Notes under the pieces: model-generated
The model's input: the letters and a program-made list of their open reading frames with translations, nothing else
What the model was told of the DNA's origin: nothing
The model's database searches: none
DNA from: UBA11606 sp964504305
Lineage (GTDB): Bacteria; Actinomycetota; Acidimicrobiia; Acidimicrobiales; Aldehydirespiratoraceae
Length of the DNA stretch: 64,000 nt
Assembly (NCBI GenBank): GCA_964504305.1
Contig: CAZDEB010000002.1
Location: forward strand, 248,001-312,000
Direction of reading: 5' to 3'
Program-made: the position numbers and the translations under genes
Part shown: in pieces, positions 24,426 through 33,126 of the stretch
Layout: each line of letters begins with the position of its first letter
How positions within the stretch are numbered: the stretch's first letter is position 1

Positions 24426-26120
24426 GTGAAGCCGCTCTTCGCCTCGCTGGTTCGAGGACACGACATCCGAATCCTGGCCGCCTCGGTCGCTACCGGCATG
24501 TCGGTAGCGGTCCTCGTCGCGCTCTTCGACGCCGGAACTGTCGAAGTCGTATATTCGTGGCTCCTCGATCAGAGCTTGCCGGTTCTCATGTTTGGCCCAG
24601 TCGTCGGCACCATGCTCGCTGCCTTACTGCTGCGAGTCGTCGGCCGCGGCGCTTCTACGTCAACCTCCGACGAATACGTGCGCGCCTTTCACGAGCGTCA
24701 GCCCCGAATCCCGATACGCGAGCTTCCGGCGAAGTTGATGGCCGGCGTCGCGACGATGGGTTTCGGCGGTGCGTTGGGACTAGAAGGCCCGTCCATCTAT
24801 GCCGGTTCATCGATCGGGTTGTGGATCCACGAAAAGTCGGGCGGCCTACTACGTCGAGACGAAGCCAGGCTCCTGCTAACCGCGGGAGCGGCCGCCGGCG
24901 TCGCCGCGGTGTTCAAGGCCCCCGCGACCGGCGTGATCTTCGCAATGGAAGCTCCGTATCGCGACGACGTAACGCCACAGGCCCTTCTGCCGTCGCTTCT
25001 CGCCGCGGCCTCGAGCTATGCAACGTTTGTTGCCCTGGTTGGCACCGAACCAGTCATTCCGTTCTTCGCCGAAGGCAGCGTGCTGGTCGACGAGGGCAGC
25101 GTGTCGGTCCTCAGTGTCCAAGCCGTCGATCTGCTCGGCGCCCTGTTGCTCGGCCTCGGCGCCGGTCTCGGTGGGCGCGGGTTTGCGTGGCTCGTGCGCC
25201 GGTCCAAGCAATACGGCAAGTCCATCAGTATGGTCCGGCGCTTAACCATCGGTGGCATCTCGATGGCGGCGGTGTCGGCAATCTCCTACGAAGCCTTCGG
25301 TTCAGTCGTAACCCTCGGCCCCGGAACCGACGCAATGGCATGGGTGGTACAAGATCGAACCCTTCAGTTTGTCGCGCTCTTGTTTGTTCTCAGAGTGGCT
25401 GCCACCGCGGCGACGTTGGTCGGCGGCGGGGTCGGCGGGCTATTCATCCCGCTAGCGGCGCTGGGTGTAGTGCTCGGCGAGTTTGTCGGCCAAGCCCTCG
25501 GTCAAGACGCCACCACCCTGTACCCGATTCTGGGTTTGGCCGCTTTCTTGGGCGCCGGGTACCGCGCCCCGATCGCCGCGGTCATGTTCGTGGCCGAGTC
25601 CACCGGCGGAGTCGGATCGTTCGTCGTGCCCGCTCTGGTCGCTGCGGCCGTCTCTCAGCTAGTCGCCGGACCCGAGACGGTTACGCAGCATCAACACACC
25701 CATCGCCTCGGCCATTTAGAGCGTCGGTTCACTTTGCCGCTGTCGTCCATTCTCTCGACTGACGTACTCACCGTGCCACCCGATGCAACAGTGAGCGAGT
25801 TCGTGTACTTCCATGTGCTGGGCCGACGTGAGCGAGTCGTGCCGGTCGTCGATGGCGACATCTACGTCGGCATGTCGCGGCTCGAAGACATCTCCGAGCT
25901 CGACCGCGCCATGTGGGAAGACACAACTGTTGGTGAGCTAATGGCGACCGACCTACCGACCGCTCGCCCATCCTGGACGCTGCGAGACGCCGTGGCCGCG
26001 ATGGACAGCGCTCACACCGAAGTTTTGGCCGTTACTGATTCCGACGGTGGCTTCGTAGGTGTTGTTACCGCCGACGATATTGTGCGGCTTGACGAGATTC
26101 TCGACGAGACCGGCGCCTAA
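24426..26120 (+). CDS. ClC-family chloride channel/transporter with two CBS domains
   Basis: This 564-residue membrane protein has the ClC core (about 1-420) and a cytoplasmic CBS pair (about 440-560, SSILSTDVLTV and MATDLPTARPSW). The helix F motif is GALGLEGPSIYAG, so the gating glutamate of GxEGP is kept; that favours proton-coupled exchange or slow gating. The helix D GSGIP motif is not recognisable; the matching stretch is ASTSTSDEYVRA. The late GAGYRAPIAAVMFVAES block is typical. CBS domains normally bind adenine nucleotides. It starts with GTG, 59 bases after the McrC-like gene. Confidence 0.88.
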   Translation: MKPLFASLVRGHDIRILAASVATGMSVAVLVALFDAGTVEVVYSWLLDQSLPVLMFGPVVGTMLAALLLRVVGRGASTSTSDEYVRAFHERQPRIPIRELPAKLMAGVATMGFGGALGLEGPSIYAGSSIGLWIHEKSGGLLRRDEARLLLTAGAAAGVAAVFKAPATGVIFAMEAPYRDDVTPQALLPSLLAAASSYATFVALVGTEPVIPFFAEGSVLVDEGSVSVLSVQAVDLLGALLLGLGAGLGGRGFAWLVRRSKQYGKSISMVRRLTIGGISMAAVSAISYEAFGSVVTLGPGTDAMAWVVQDRTLQFVALLFVLRVAATAATLVGGGVGGLFIPLAALGVVLGEFVGQALGQDATTLYPILGLAAFLGAGYRAPIAAVMFVAESTGGVGSFVVPALVAAAVSQLVAGPETVTQHQHTHRLGHLERRFTLPLSSILSTDVLTVPPDATVSEFVYFHVLGRRERVVPVVDGDIYVGMSRLEDISELDRAMWEDTTVGELMATDLPTARPSWTLRDAVAAMDSAHTEVLAVTDSDGGFVGVVTADDIVRLDEILDETGA

Positions 26121-26135
26121 GCGCCCGGCCCCAGC

Positions 26136-26300
26136 TTAGTCGTCTTCGGCGCTTTCGAACTCGTCGGCCCAAGCGGCATGCTCGGGCTTTTGGTCTTCGT
26201 CGTCGTCTACAAAATCGTCTAGAAGGGACTCGAAGTCGCCATCATGTGAGCGCTTCAGCTCACGGGCTTCTTCATAGCGCCGGTGGCGTCCCTTCTTCAC
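26136..26300 (-). CDS. 54-residue charged small protein, unknown function
   Basis: This short gene starts with GTG at 26298-26300, with GGGAG about nine bases upstream. The protein begins basic (KKGRHRRYEEARELKR) and ends highly acidic (LLDDFVDDDEDQ and then DEFESAEDD). The codon usage and strong charge split support a real gene. It lies just downstream of RNase D on the same strand and converges with the ClC gene. I do not recognise a family. Confidence 0.58.
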   Translation of the reverse strand: MKKGRHRRYEEARELKRSHDGDFESLLDDFVDDDEDQKPEHAAWADEFESAEDD

Positions 26301-26333
26301 GGCTGTAGCTCCCTATCGAGGACATCAAGGTTC

Positions 26334-26353
26334 CCGATTGTAGCCACAATCGG
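26334..26353. repeat. 8-bp inverted repeat between RNase D and the 54-residue gene
   Basis: CCGATTGT and ACAATCGG pair around a four-base loop (AGCC). It lies between the RNase D stop (26395) and the small gene start (26300) on the minus strand. There is no T-run. It could be a weak terminator, an RNA-processing hairpin or an operator. Confidence 0.45.
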
Positions 26354-26394
26354 TCGGTCTGCCACGTCACCAAAACTAGCTTTGCCGATCTTCA

Positions 26395-27576
26395 TCAACT
26401 CACCCGTATACGACTGCGTTCTTCGAGCACGACCGCGTCGCGCTCGAAGGCCAGCGCAGCGTCGCCGGAGACAAGTCGGCGAATGGGACCACCGGCCATC
26501 TCGGCTCGCCAACCAACCGCCAACCGGGCGTCATCGTCGCCTCTGACCAACGCCTCGACATCGGCGCGGGTCGCAAGGAGAGCCGGATCAACTTGGCGAT
26601 CTCGTGCCACTTGATTTACCCACGCTGCGACAAGGGCCACTGCCGGGCGAAGATCTCGATTGTCTTCTCGCCGTTTCGCCACCTTCGGAGGACGCCAATT
26701 CTCCGAGACGCCCTCGGCCACCGCGGCAAGAATCTTCTCGCCGAGAACGCCGCGCGCCACGCCTTTGTCGACGCCACGTACCTTTCCGAGAGCTTCTACC
26801 GAAGTAGGTGCAGCCTGTGAGACCGAAACGATTGCAATGTCTGACATCACAAACCGGACCGGCTGGTCGATCTCGGCGGCGCGGCGCTCCCGCCAAGCCG
26901 CCACCGACCGAGCCACGCTGAGAGCGTTGCCCTTGAGATGACGGGCCTCTTTGATCTTTCGCCAAGAGTCGAGCGGCTCGCGTGGTCCTCGGTGGCGAAG
27001 TCGGTGTATCTCGATTTCTTCTTCGGCCCACTCGACTCGACCGAGTTCCTCCAGCTGCGCCATTAGCCGATCGTGGATCTCGAGTAGCCGCTCGACATCG
27101 GATGCCGCATAGTCGAGTTGGCCCTGGCGCAATGGACGCTCGAGCCAGTCGGTCAGGCGGTTGGCCTTGGGCAACGAGACACCAAGTTCGCGTTCGTGTA
27201 GCGACGCCAACGATGGTGTACTCATCCCCAGAAAACCCGCAGCAACCTGCGTGTCGAACAAGCGACGAGGAACCGCCCCGCAAGCAAGTTCAAGAACCTC
27301 GAGATCTTGCGAAGCCGCGTGAAGGACAGCCAAGCTGTCGCTCTCCATCAACTCGCGCATAGGAGCAAGATCGACCTCGAGAGGATCGATAAGCACGAGG
27401 TCGTCCTGCCACGCGATTTGGAGCAACGCGACCTTGGGCCAATATGTGCGCTCGCGGTGAAACTCGGTATCGAGCGCGTACCTCGTTACGCCCCGAAGTT
27501 CCCCAAGTACCTCGAGAAGGTCCTCGTCTGTCGCTACGAATCGATGCTCGGCCACGGCGTCAGACGTCCGTGACAC
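26395..27576 (-). CDS. rnd: Ribonuclease D
   Basis: This 393-residue 3'-5' exoribonuclease trims tRNA and other stable RNA ends. The DEDDy residues are D36 and E38 (ALDTEFH), D101 (ASQD) and Y166 plus D170 (YAASD). An HRDC-like helical domain follows (about 205-285, RHLKGNALSVARSVAAWRE). The C-terminal remainder, about 100 residues, matches the actinobacterial length. The start overlaps the end of the rhodanese gene by 17 bases, so the two are probably one transcript. Confidence 0.93.
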   Translation of the reverse strand: MSRTSDAVAEHRFVATDEDLLEVLGELRGVTRYALDTEFHRERTYWPKVALLQIAWQDDLVLIDPLEVDLAPMRELMESDSLAVLHAASQDLEVLELACGAVPRRLFDTQVAAGFLGMSTPSLASLHERELGVSLPKANRLTDWLERPLRQGQLDYAASDVERLLEIHDRLMAQLEELGRVEWAEEEIEIHRLRHRGPREPLDSWRKIKEARHLKGNALSVARSVAAWRERRAAEIDQPVRFVMSDIAIVSVSQAAPTSVEALGKVRGVDKGVARGVLGEKILAAVAEGVSENWRPPKVAKRREDNRDLRPAVALVAAWVNQVARDRQVDPALLATRADVEALVRGDDDARLAVGWRAEMAGGPIRRLVSGDAALAFERDAVVLEERSRIRVS

Positions 27577-27874
27577 ACGGTTTGCCCGCCGCCACCCACG
27601 CCATCATCCCACCCGAAACGTTCACTGCATCGATGCCCTCTGCTCGCAAGAACTCAACTGCGCTGGCCGAACGACCGCCTCGGGCGCAAACCACGTATAC
27701 GGTCGTGTCCGACGCAACATCGGAGATTCGGTCGGGGATCGTCGCCAACGCAATCAACGTCGCAGAGTCGATGTGACCAGTAGCCCACTCGTCTGGCTCG
27801 CGCACGTCGACCACCGGCGCGCCGCTGGCAATGCGGCGCTCGAGTTCGTCGATATCGATCTCGGGCAATTCCAT
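27560..27874 (-). CDS. Single-domain rhodanese (sulfurtransferase)
   Basis: This 104-residue protein is a single rhodanese domain with active-site C63 in VVCARGGRS. ELERRIASGAPVVDVREPDEW and GHIDSATLI are typical. Rhodaneses carry persulfide sulfur and often feed thiolation or cofactor pathways. I chose the ATG at 27874, preceded by AAGGAG five bases away. A longer reading was rejected because it lacks such a site. It is just upstream of RNase D and 83 bases downstream of mobA. It could be a sulfur donor for the TtuA-like enzyme, but that is only speculation. Confidence 0.9.
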   Translation of the reverse strand: MELPEIDIDELERRIASGAPVVDVREPDEWATGHIDSATLIALATIPDRISDVASDTTVYVVCARGGRSASAVEFLRAEGIDAVNVSGGMMAWVAAGKPCVTDV

Positions 27875-27957
27875 AACGTCTCCTTGAGGTGCACGATGAT
27901 CGTAGCCACCATGGCCATCAGGACTGCGAACCGGTCCCGATCTTCGATCCGAATGGC

Positions 27958-28518
27958 TCAATAACCAGCAGGAAGGTCGCCAGGGGAATCGGCATCGGCG
28001 TACCAACAACGATCTCCGTCAAGCAGTTGCACCACTGACAATCGGTCAACAGCGTGGCGCGGCGCACGAATACCCGAGTCGAAAGCCTGCCGCAGCGTCG
28101 AGCAAGATTCGCGCCGCCAAACCGCGTTGAGCCATTGGTAATGGCCATCGATAACCGGGACAACAACGTCGCCCGACCCGATCGCGCCCACAACGCTTGT
28201 CACCGCCAGCGACGACGCTTCGATCAGATCGCAAGGCATCGTTGCAACCAGATCGGTGTCGAGGTGATCGAGAGCGGTGATAATCCCACCGAGGGGCCCT
28301 TCGCCGGGCCATTGATCCACTACAAGCTGGTGGCCCAACGACTCGAGGTCGCGGCGGTCGCCGCCCACTACCACCACCGGCGCGGCACCCGCCTCGACAA
28401 GAGCCTCGACGGCGCGTGTGACCATGGCAACGCCGCCAATCTCTATGAGCGACTTGGTGCGGCCCATGCGTCGGCTCGCCCCACCCGCCAATACCGCGCC
28501 GCCAAGTGAGTACGTCAC
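27958..28518 (-). CDS. mobA: Molybdenum cofactor guanylyltransferase MobA-like
   Basis: This 186-residue nucleotidyltransferase has the MobA signature LAGGASRRMGRTKSLIEIGG (about 10-29) and the metal-binding TMPCDLI. MobA attaches GMP to molybdopterin to make the bis-MGD cofactor. The size fits single-domain MobA. It overlaps the end of the DUF3151 gene by four bases. No other molybdopterin genes are visible, so a related NTP-transferase for another cofactor (for example FbiD or MocA type) remains possible. Confidence 0.82.
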   Translation of the reverse strand: MTYSLGGAVLAGGASRRMGRTKSLIEIGGVAMVTRAVEALVEAGAAPVVVVGGDRRDLESLGHQLVVDQWPGEGPLGGIITALDHLDTDLVATMPCDLIEASSLAVTSVVGAIGSGDVVVPVIDGHYQWLNAVWRRESCSTLRQAFDSGIRAPRHAVDRLSVVQLLDGDRCWYADADSPGDLPAGY

Positions 28519-28940
28519 CCCGGCCAGTCAGGGTCTAATTGTCGCAGAAACAACCGACAGCGCTCGTCCTCGTCGGCCTCGCCAATTTGGGCCGCAGTTT
28601 GCTGCAAACCCTCGAGGGCCCGCAGGAAGCCCCGATTGGTTTCGTGCCGCCACCGCACATAGCCGCTCCCACGCCAGCCGTTGGCACGAAGCCGATCCAG
28701 GCCACGATGATAACCGGTGCGGTACGCAGCGTATTTCAGAGCCGGTACCTCGACTTGGTCGCCCAACGTCGCCCAACCAGCCAAAAAGCGGGGCCACTTC
28801 GCGCACACTGCCCCCACCGCCTCGATCGGAGCAGCCGCGCCAAGCGCCAACTCCAGGGCACGAAGTGCGTCCTCAGGTTCGGGGTCGAGCACCGTTTCAG
28901 GTGGTCCAGACGTCGAAAGGTTCACAGCACGGTCGTTCAT
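28515..28940 (-). CDS. DUF3151 family protein
   Basis: This 141-residue protein matches the actinobacterial DUF3151 pattern: a helical start (ALRALELALG), then VCAKWPRFLAGWATLGD, then YAAYRTGYHRGLDRLRANGW and RWRHETNRGFLRALEGL. Its function is unknown. It is soluble, with no signal peptide. Its stop overlaps the mobA start. The family is a marker for actinobacteria. Confidence 0.88.
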   Translation of the reverse strand: MNDRAVNLSTSGPPETVLDPEPEDALRALELALGAAAPIEAVGAVCAKWPRFLAGWATLGDQVEVPALKYAAYRTGYHRGLDRLRANGWRGSGYVRWRHETNRGFLRALEGLQQTAAQIGEADEDERCRLFLRQLDPDWPG

Positions 28941-29006
28941 CCGTCGAGCTTAACCACCGCGACGGGATGCAACAGCGAACCGACACCCTCGGTCTACGCT
29001 CGCCGG

Positions 29007-29279
29007 ATGGTTCCTGAATGGCTCGATGCCGATCGTTTGCAATGGGCAATTCTCGCCGCAATCGCCGGAGTGCTCTACTCGATGTACCTCGTCGCCCGTT
29101 TTGTGCGCCGGGCCCTCACCAAGTTTCTGCTGTTCGTACTTCTCGGCGGACTCGGGCTGTCGCTTTGGTTGCAACGAGCCGACCTCGAACAATGTGTCCA
29201 GACCTGCTCATGTTCGCTCTACGGCGAGCACGTCGACATACCACCCGACCGCGTCGGCGACCGCTGCGCCCTGCCGTGA
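29007..29279 (+). CDS. Small membrane protein, unknown function
   Basis: This 90-residue protein has two hydrophobic stretches (about 12-30, AILAAIAGVLYSMYLV, and about 38-54, FLLFVLLGGLGLSLWL). A short Cys-rich tail follows (CVQTCSCSLYG), with three cysteines close together. I chose the ATG at 29007; the upstream in-frame region is antisense to DUF3151. It diverges from that gene, and its stop is four bases from the pyruvate kinase stop. The family is not recognised. Confidence 0.6.
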   Translation: MVPEWLDADRLQWAILAAIAGVLYSMYLVARFVRRALTKFLLFVLLGGLGLSLWLQRADLEQCVQTCSCSLYGEHVDIPPDRVGDRCALP

Positions 29280-29283
29280 CGGA

Positions 29284-30714
29284 CTAGGGCACTCGTTCGA
29301 TGCGCAAGACATTGGTGGCCTGCGCACGGCTGTCGGAACCGGCCAGCACTCCAACCAACTCGCCGGCCCGGACGTGGCCGGCCGCCTTGGCGAGCCGAAT
29401 GGCCTCGACCATCATGTCTTCGTTGGTTCCACCGGATTCCATCAGCATCGGCGTCGTGCCCCAGCTCAGCGTCAGTTGCTGAACCGCGCTCTCGTTTACC
29501 GAGAAGCCGAGAATGTTGGCCTCGGGACGGAACCGGGCCATCGAGCGGACCGTGAAGCCCGACCCCGAGATGCACAGCACATTGGTGACCCCGAGCTCGG
29601 TGGTTGCTCGCCAAGCAGCCATGGTCATGGCGTCGGTCACCGACGAAGCTGCTCCCTCCTCGCCCGTCATCCGCAGCCGCGCCAACTGTTCGGCCCACGC
29701 TCCGTGATCCATCTCTTCGTCGGCGCGCCTCGCAATGCGACTCATGGTGCGAACCACGTTGACCGGGTCGGCGCCCACGGCGGTCTCTCCCGAGAGCATC
29801 ACCGCCGAGGATCCGTCAAACACGGCGTTGGCAACATCTGATGCCTCGGCGCGGGTCGGAGCGGGACTGCTAACCATCGACTCGAGCATCTGGGTAGCGG
29901 TGATAACTGGTCGACCGCCGGCGATGCACTGGCGGATGATGTCCTTTTGCAGGTGCGGTAAGTCTTCGAGGCTGCATTCGTTTCCGAGATCACCTCGCGC
30001 CACCATCACTGCGCCGGAGGCTTGGATGATTCCCGGCAGATTCTCGACCGCGGCGCGGGTTTCGATCTTGGCGATCAATAGAGGACCCCGCGGGTGAGGT
30101 TCGGTGCCCACCCGCCTCATGTCATGAGCGCTTCGCACGAAGCTCACCGCGACCATGTCGACCCCAGCCTCGACAAACGCATCGAGGGCCACAAAATCTT
30201 CGGGGGTCGGCGTGGGGATTTGTAGCCGATCGCTCGGAACGTGGATGCCAGGACGACCGCGCAACGTGCTGCCGTGCACCACATTGGCCAGCATTTTGTC
30301 GGTGGCCTTGTCGGTGACCTCGAGGATCGCTCCCCCATCGCCGATCGTCAAACGGTCTCCGGGCTGGATGTCGCGGAGAAGCCCGTCGTAGTCGATCTCG
30401 ACAACCTCGGCGGTGGACGAACCCGTACCCACCCTCAGCTCGAGCGAACTACCCGTAGCAAGTGGGACTCCGGCTTCGCCAAAGTTGCCAGCTCGCACTT
30501 TCGGCCCCGGAAGATCGACCAAGATGCCGACCCGCTGCCCTTCTTCGGCCGCCACGGTGCGCACCCGGCGCAGGCGCACCAAAGCCTCGTCGACCGAATT
30601 GTGAGCCAGCCCAATACGGGCCACGTTCATGCCTGCACGGATCATGTCGCGCAGTGTCTGCTCGTCGTCGGAGGCAGGCCCGATTGTCGCCACGATCTTC
30701 GTTCTTCGGTTCAT
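29284..30714 (-). CDS. pyk: Pyruvate kinase
   Basis: This 476-residue glycolytic enzyme converts phosphoenolpyruvate and ADP to pyruvate and ATP. It begins RRTKIVATIGPASDDEQTLR. The active-site block is PLLIAKIETRAAVENL, followed by MVARGDLGNECSLEDLP. The C-terminal allosteric domain is present. FDGSSAVMLSGETAVG is conserved. Length is normal for the family. It is divergently placed from the GDPD gene with a 67-base spacer. Confidence 0.97.
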   Translation of the reverse strand: MNRRTKIVATIGPASDDEQTLRDMIRAGMNVARIGLAHNSVDEALVRLRRVRTVAAEEGQRVGILVDLPGPKVRAGNFGEAGVPLATGSSLELRVGTGSSTAEVVEIDYDGLLRDIQPGDRLTIGDGGAILEVTDKATDKMLANVVHGSTLRGRPGIHVPSDRLQIPTPTPEDFVALDAFVEAGVDMVAVSFVRSAHDMRRVGTEPHPRGPLLIAKIETRAAVENLPGIIQASGAVMVARGDLGNECSLEDLPHLQKDIIRQCIAGGRPVITATQMLESMVSSPAPTRAEASDVANAVFDGSSAVMLSGETAVGADPVNVVRTMSRIARRADEEMDHGAWAEQLARLRMTGEEGAASSVTDAMTMAAWRATTELGVTNVLCISGSGFTVRSMARFRPEANILGFSVNESAVQQLTLSWGTTPMLMESGGTNEDMMVEAIRLAKAAGHVRAGELVGVLAGSDSRAQATNVLRIERVP

Positions 30715-30781
30715 GGTTTTGAGGCTACTGCGCCGAACGGGATTGGACGATCGGCAATTGCTCTGGCGCTAGGGTCAGAAC

Positions 30782-31549
30782 GTGGTTCATCCGTATCTTC
30801 TTCACCCGAGAACATCAAAGAAGGTCCCGCTGGGATTTGCTCACCGCGGCGGGGCCAGTGGGAACCCCGAAAACACCGAGCGGGCCTTCCGCCACGCGGT
30901 CGAACTCGGCTACACCCACCTGGAAACCGACGTACACGCGACAAGCGATGGTCAGCTCATCGCCTTTCATGACGATCGACTCGAACGGGTGACCGACCGC
31001 GACGGCGCGATACTCGATCTGCCGTGGTCAGAAGTTCGCCGGGCGCGGGTCGGCGGCACCGACGAGATCATGACCCTCGCCGACCTGTTCGAAGCCTTCC
31101 CCGACACCCGAATCAATCTCGACCCCAAGGCCGAAAGCACGGTCGAACCGTTAGGCCGGCTGATTCGTGCCGCCGGCGTGGTCGATCGGGTATGTGTTAC
31201 GGCGTTCAGTCGGCGCCGCACCGAGCGGGTCAAGGCCTTGGTCGGTCCCGAGTTGTGCACCGGCGGCGGCTACTCGGCATCGCTCAAGACACTCGCCGCC
31301 GGCTTTCGCATCCCGGCCTCAGTCCGAGGCGTCGATGTACTCCAAGTGCCTGTCACGGTCGGTCCGCTCACCGTTGTAACCGACCGATTCGTCGATGCAG
31401 CCCATCGACTTGGGCTACATGTCCACGTCTGGACTATTGATGATCCCGCAGAGATGGAACGGCTTCTTGATATGGGAGTGGACGGGATCATGACCGACGA
31501 AGTCCTGGAACTTCGACAGGTATACGAACGTCGCGGTATCTGGGTGTAG
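30782..31549 (+). CDS. Glycerophosphodiester phosphodiesterase
   Basis: This 255-residue protein is a GDPD TIM-barrel enzyme that hydrolyses glycerophosphodiesters to glycerol 3-phosphate and an alcohol. Motifs are GFAHRGGASGNPENTERAF, then HLETDVHATSDGQLIAFHDD with the metal-binding Glu and Asp, then INLDPKAE. The end has VHVWTIDDPAEMERLLDMG. There is no signal peptide, so it should be cytoplasmic. It starts with GTG. Confidence 0.94.
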   Translation: MVHPYLLHPRTSKKVPLGFAHRGGASGNPENTERAFRHAVELGYTHLETDVHATSDGQLIAFHDDRLERVTDRDGAILDLPWSEVRRARVGGTDEIMTLADLFEAFPDTRINLDPKAESTVEPLGRLIRAAGVVDRVCVTAFSRRRTERVKALVGPELCTGGGYSASLKTLAAGFRIPASVRGVDVLQVPVTVGPLTVVTDRFVDAAHRLGLHVHVWTIDDPAEMERLLDMGVDGIMTDEVLELRQVYERRGIWV

Positions 31550-31725
31550 CGGACGCCAGTGCGGGTCGGAGGCTTATTGGACAAGATGTCGCGGTTCATG
31601 TGACGGCGAGTAGTCGTAGCGATCCTGTTGGGGGTCGACGGGGGACCATCGAACGCTCGGGATGCGTGGGTTGTGATGAGGGCTCGACTCAACGGTTGCT
31701 GTTGGAAGCGGTGGGTGTGACTGGG

Positions 31726-32007
31726 CTACCGCATGTCTAGCGACACGCCGTCTTCGTACTCGCACCGGGGGTGCTCGCCGAAGCCGCCCCAGTCGATGTC
31801 GTACGGCATTCCGCGGTCAGGACATGTGTCCTCTCGCCCGAGAACCCAAGCACAGCTCGAAGAAAGAGCGATCACGAGGACGAGGAGCAGCCCCAGATGT
31901 AAGCCGTTAGCTGTTGAGCGACGATGCCCGGGTGCAGATGGTGCCGTCCTCAGCCGGTGCTTGCGGGTCTTTCCATCACGGGCGGTCTTCGTCGCCAGCG
32001 ATCGCAC
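31726..32007 (-). CDS. Possible small lipoprotein
   Basis: This reading of about 93 residues has a basic N-terminus, a hydrophobic stretch (LGLLLVLVIALSSSCAW) with a lipobox-like ALSSSC, and a short Cys-containing mature part (EDTCPDRGMPYDIDWGGFG, then PRCEYEDGVSLDM). No ATG is available. The nearest usable start is GTG at 32005-32007, which overlaps the upstream gene by 32 bases. The signal-like segment supports a real product, but the start and even its existence are uncertain. Confidence 0.45.
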   Translation of the reverse strand: MRSLATKTARDGKTRKHRLRTAPSAPGHRRSTANGLHLGLLLVLVIALSSSCAWVLGREDTCPDRGMPYDIDWGGFGEHPRCEYEDGVSLDMR

Positions 32008-33040
32008 CCTGGTCGGTGCCGTCGTTGTAGACCGGGTCAGTGCCTCCAACGACAGCGAACCCACGCGACTCTGGATCCTCAAGTCGACCGTCGATGACGT
32101 CGACGGCCCGTGCTGATAGCCCGGAGGCGAAGTCGTCCACATCCTTGGCCTCATAGGGTTCGCGGAGGAAGGTCTCAAAGCTGAGCTGGAGAGGCTTTGA
32201 CGCGTCGTCGAGCGTCATGATCGGTCCGTGATGAGGGCCGTCGGGTTCGGTCCGCTCGTCGTGGATCCAGATCTCGACGGGTTGGTTGGGATCGATGGCG
32301 AAGTCGAACACGATCGTTTTCTCTCGAGCGAACGCTTCCATCGCGATGCAGTATCCGACGAGTGCTTCGGCCTGTCGTGGACAGACCGCGAACGGAGATC
32401 CTTCCTGCAGCGGTCCGTCGTACACCAACTCAACGCGTGCCCTAGCGAGGCCCTCTTGCACCGAGACGGGAAGATCGGCGTCGGTGTAGGAACGATCGGA
32501 TGCTTCGCGCTCGACCCAGGCGGGCCCGTCTGGACCCCGCTCCCACTCGATCGCAAATCGTTCGATCAGCTGCCCATCTCCTTGATCGTTAACGAGCGCG
32601 GTCAGGGTGGCAACTGGGTCTCGTTCATCGACAACGCTGGCAGCTCGGCTGAAGATCTCGGTGACATCGTCCCACTCTGCGGTACACGGGTTCCAGGCGC
32701 TGACAGACCCGTCTGCACCGACCCGGGCCATCCCGGCCCATAGCGAGTTCCCGAAGGCCGTGCGTTGGCCGAGAACCACGAGGTCTTCTGGCTTTGCGAG
32801 AGCCTCGTCGATCGCAGCGAGATCGGTGTCTCGATAGATCCGATAGCCGACCCCTCCGAGCTCTCGATCAGGGTGGATGGAGGCAATCATCTCCGCTCCT
32901 GAGAACTCGACTGCGCGCACCTTGATGCCGGTTTCGTGATCATGATCGTCGGCTTCGTGCGAATAGTCCCCCTCATCAGCGTGAGAGTGACGCAACAGCC
33001 AATCGACGCCTGCGGCTGCGCATTGAACCGCAGGCATCAC
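31976..33040 (-). CDS. Protein of unknown function with a His/Asp-rich N-terminus
   Basis: This 354-residue protein is not recognised. Near its start is a His/Asp/Glu-rich stretch (RHSHADEGDYSHEADDHDHE, about 17-36) that looks like a flexible metal-binding segment. The rest is a soluble alpha/beta-like protein with paired Cys (YCIAMEAFAREK and FAVCPRQAE). It has no clear signal peptide. The GTG at 33040 or a codon further in could be the start. It diverges from the lytic transglycosylase gene and overlaps a possible lipoprotein gene. The neighbourhood gives no functional hint. Confidence 0.6.
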   Translation of the reverse strand: MMPAVQCAAAGVDWLLRHSHADEGDYSHEADDHDHETGIKVRAVEFSGAEMIASIHPDRELGGVGYRIYRDTDLAAIDEALAKPEDLVVLGQRTAFGNSLWAGMARVGADGSVSAWNPCTAEWDDVTEIFSRAASVVDERDPVATLTALVNDQGDGQLIERFAIEWERGPDGPAWVEREASDRSYTDADLPVSVQEGLARARVELVYDGPLQEGSPFAVCPRQAEALVGYCIAMEAFAREKTIVFDFAIDPNQPVEIWIHDERTEPDGPHHGPIMTLDDASKPLQLSFETFLREPYEAKDVDDFASGLSARAVDVIDGRLEDPESRGFAVVGGTDPVYNDGTDQGAIAGDEDRP

Positions 33041-33126
33041 TCGTGCTGGACGGTCGCCGCGGCTAACCTAGTTCACGGTCAAGCGGGATCGTCTGGGCGC
33101 ATGCGCCCCGAGGTTCAACGCCCCTG

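Noticed and set aside
31550..31725. Possible insertion-sequence relic after the GDPD gene
   Set aside because: Some phrases look like the start of a transposase region, but there are no terminal repeats and no transposase reading longer than a few residues.
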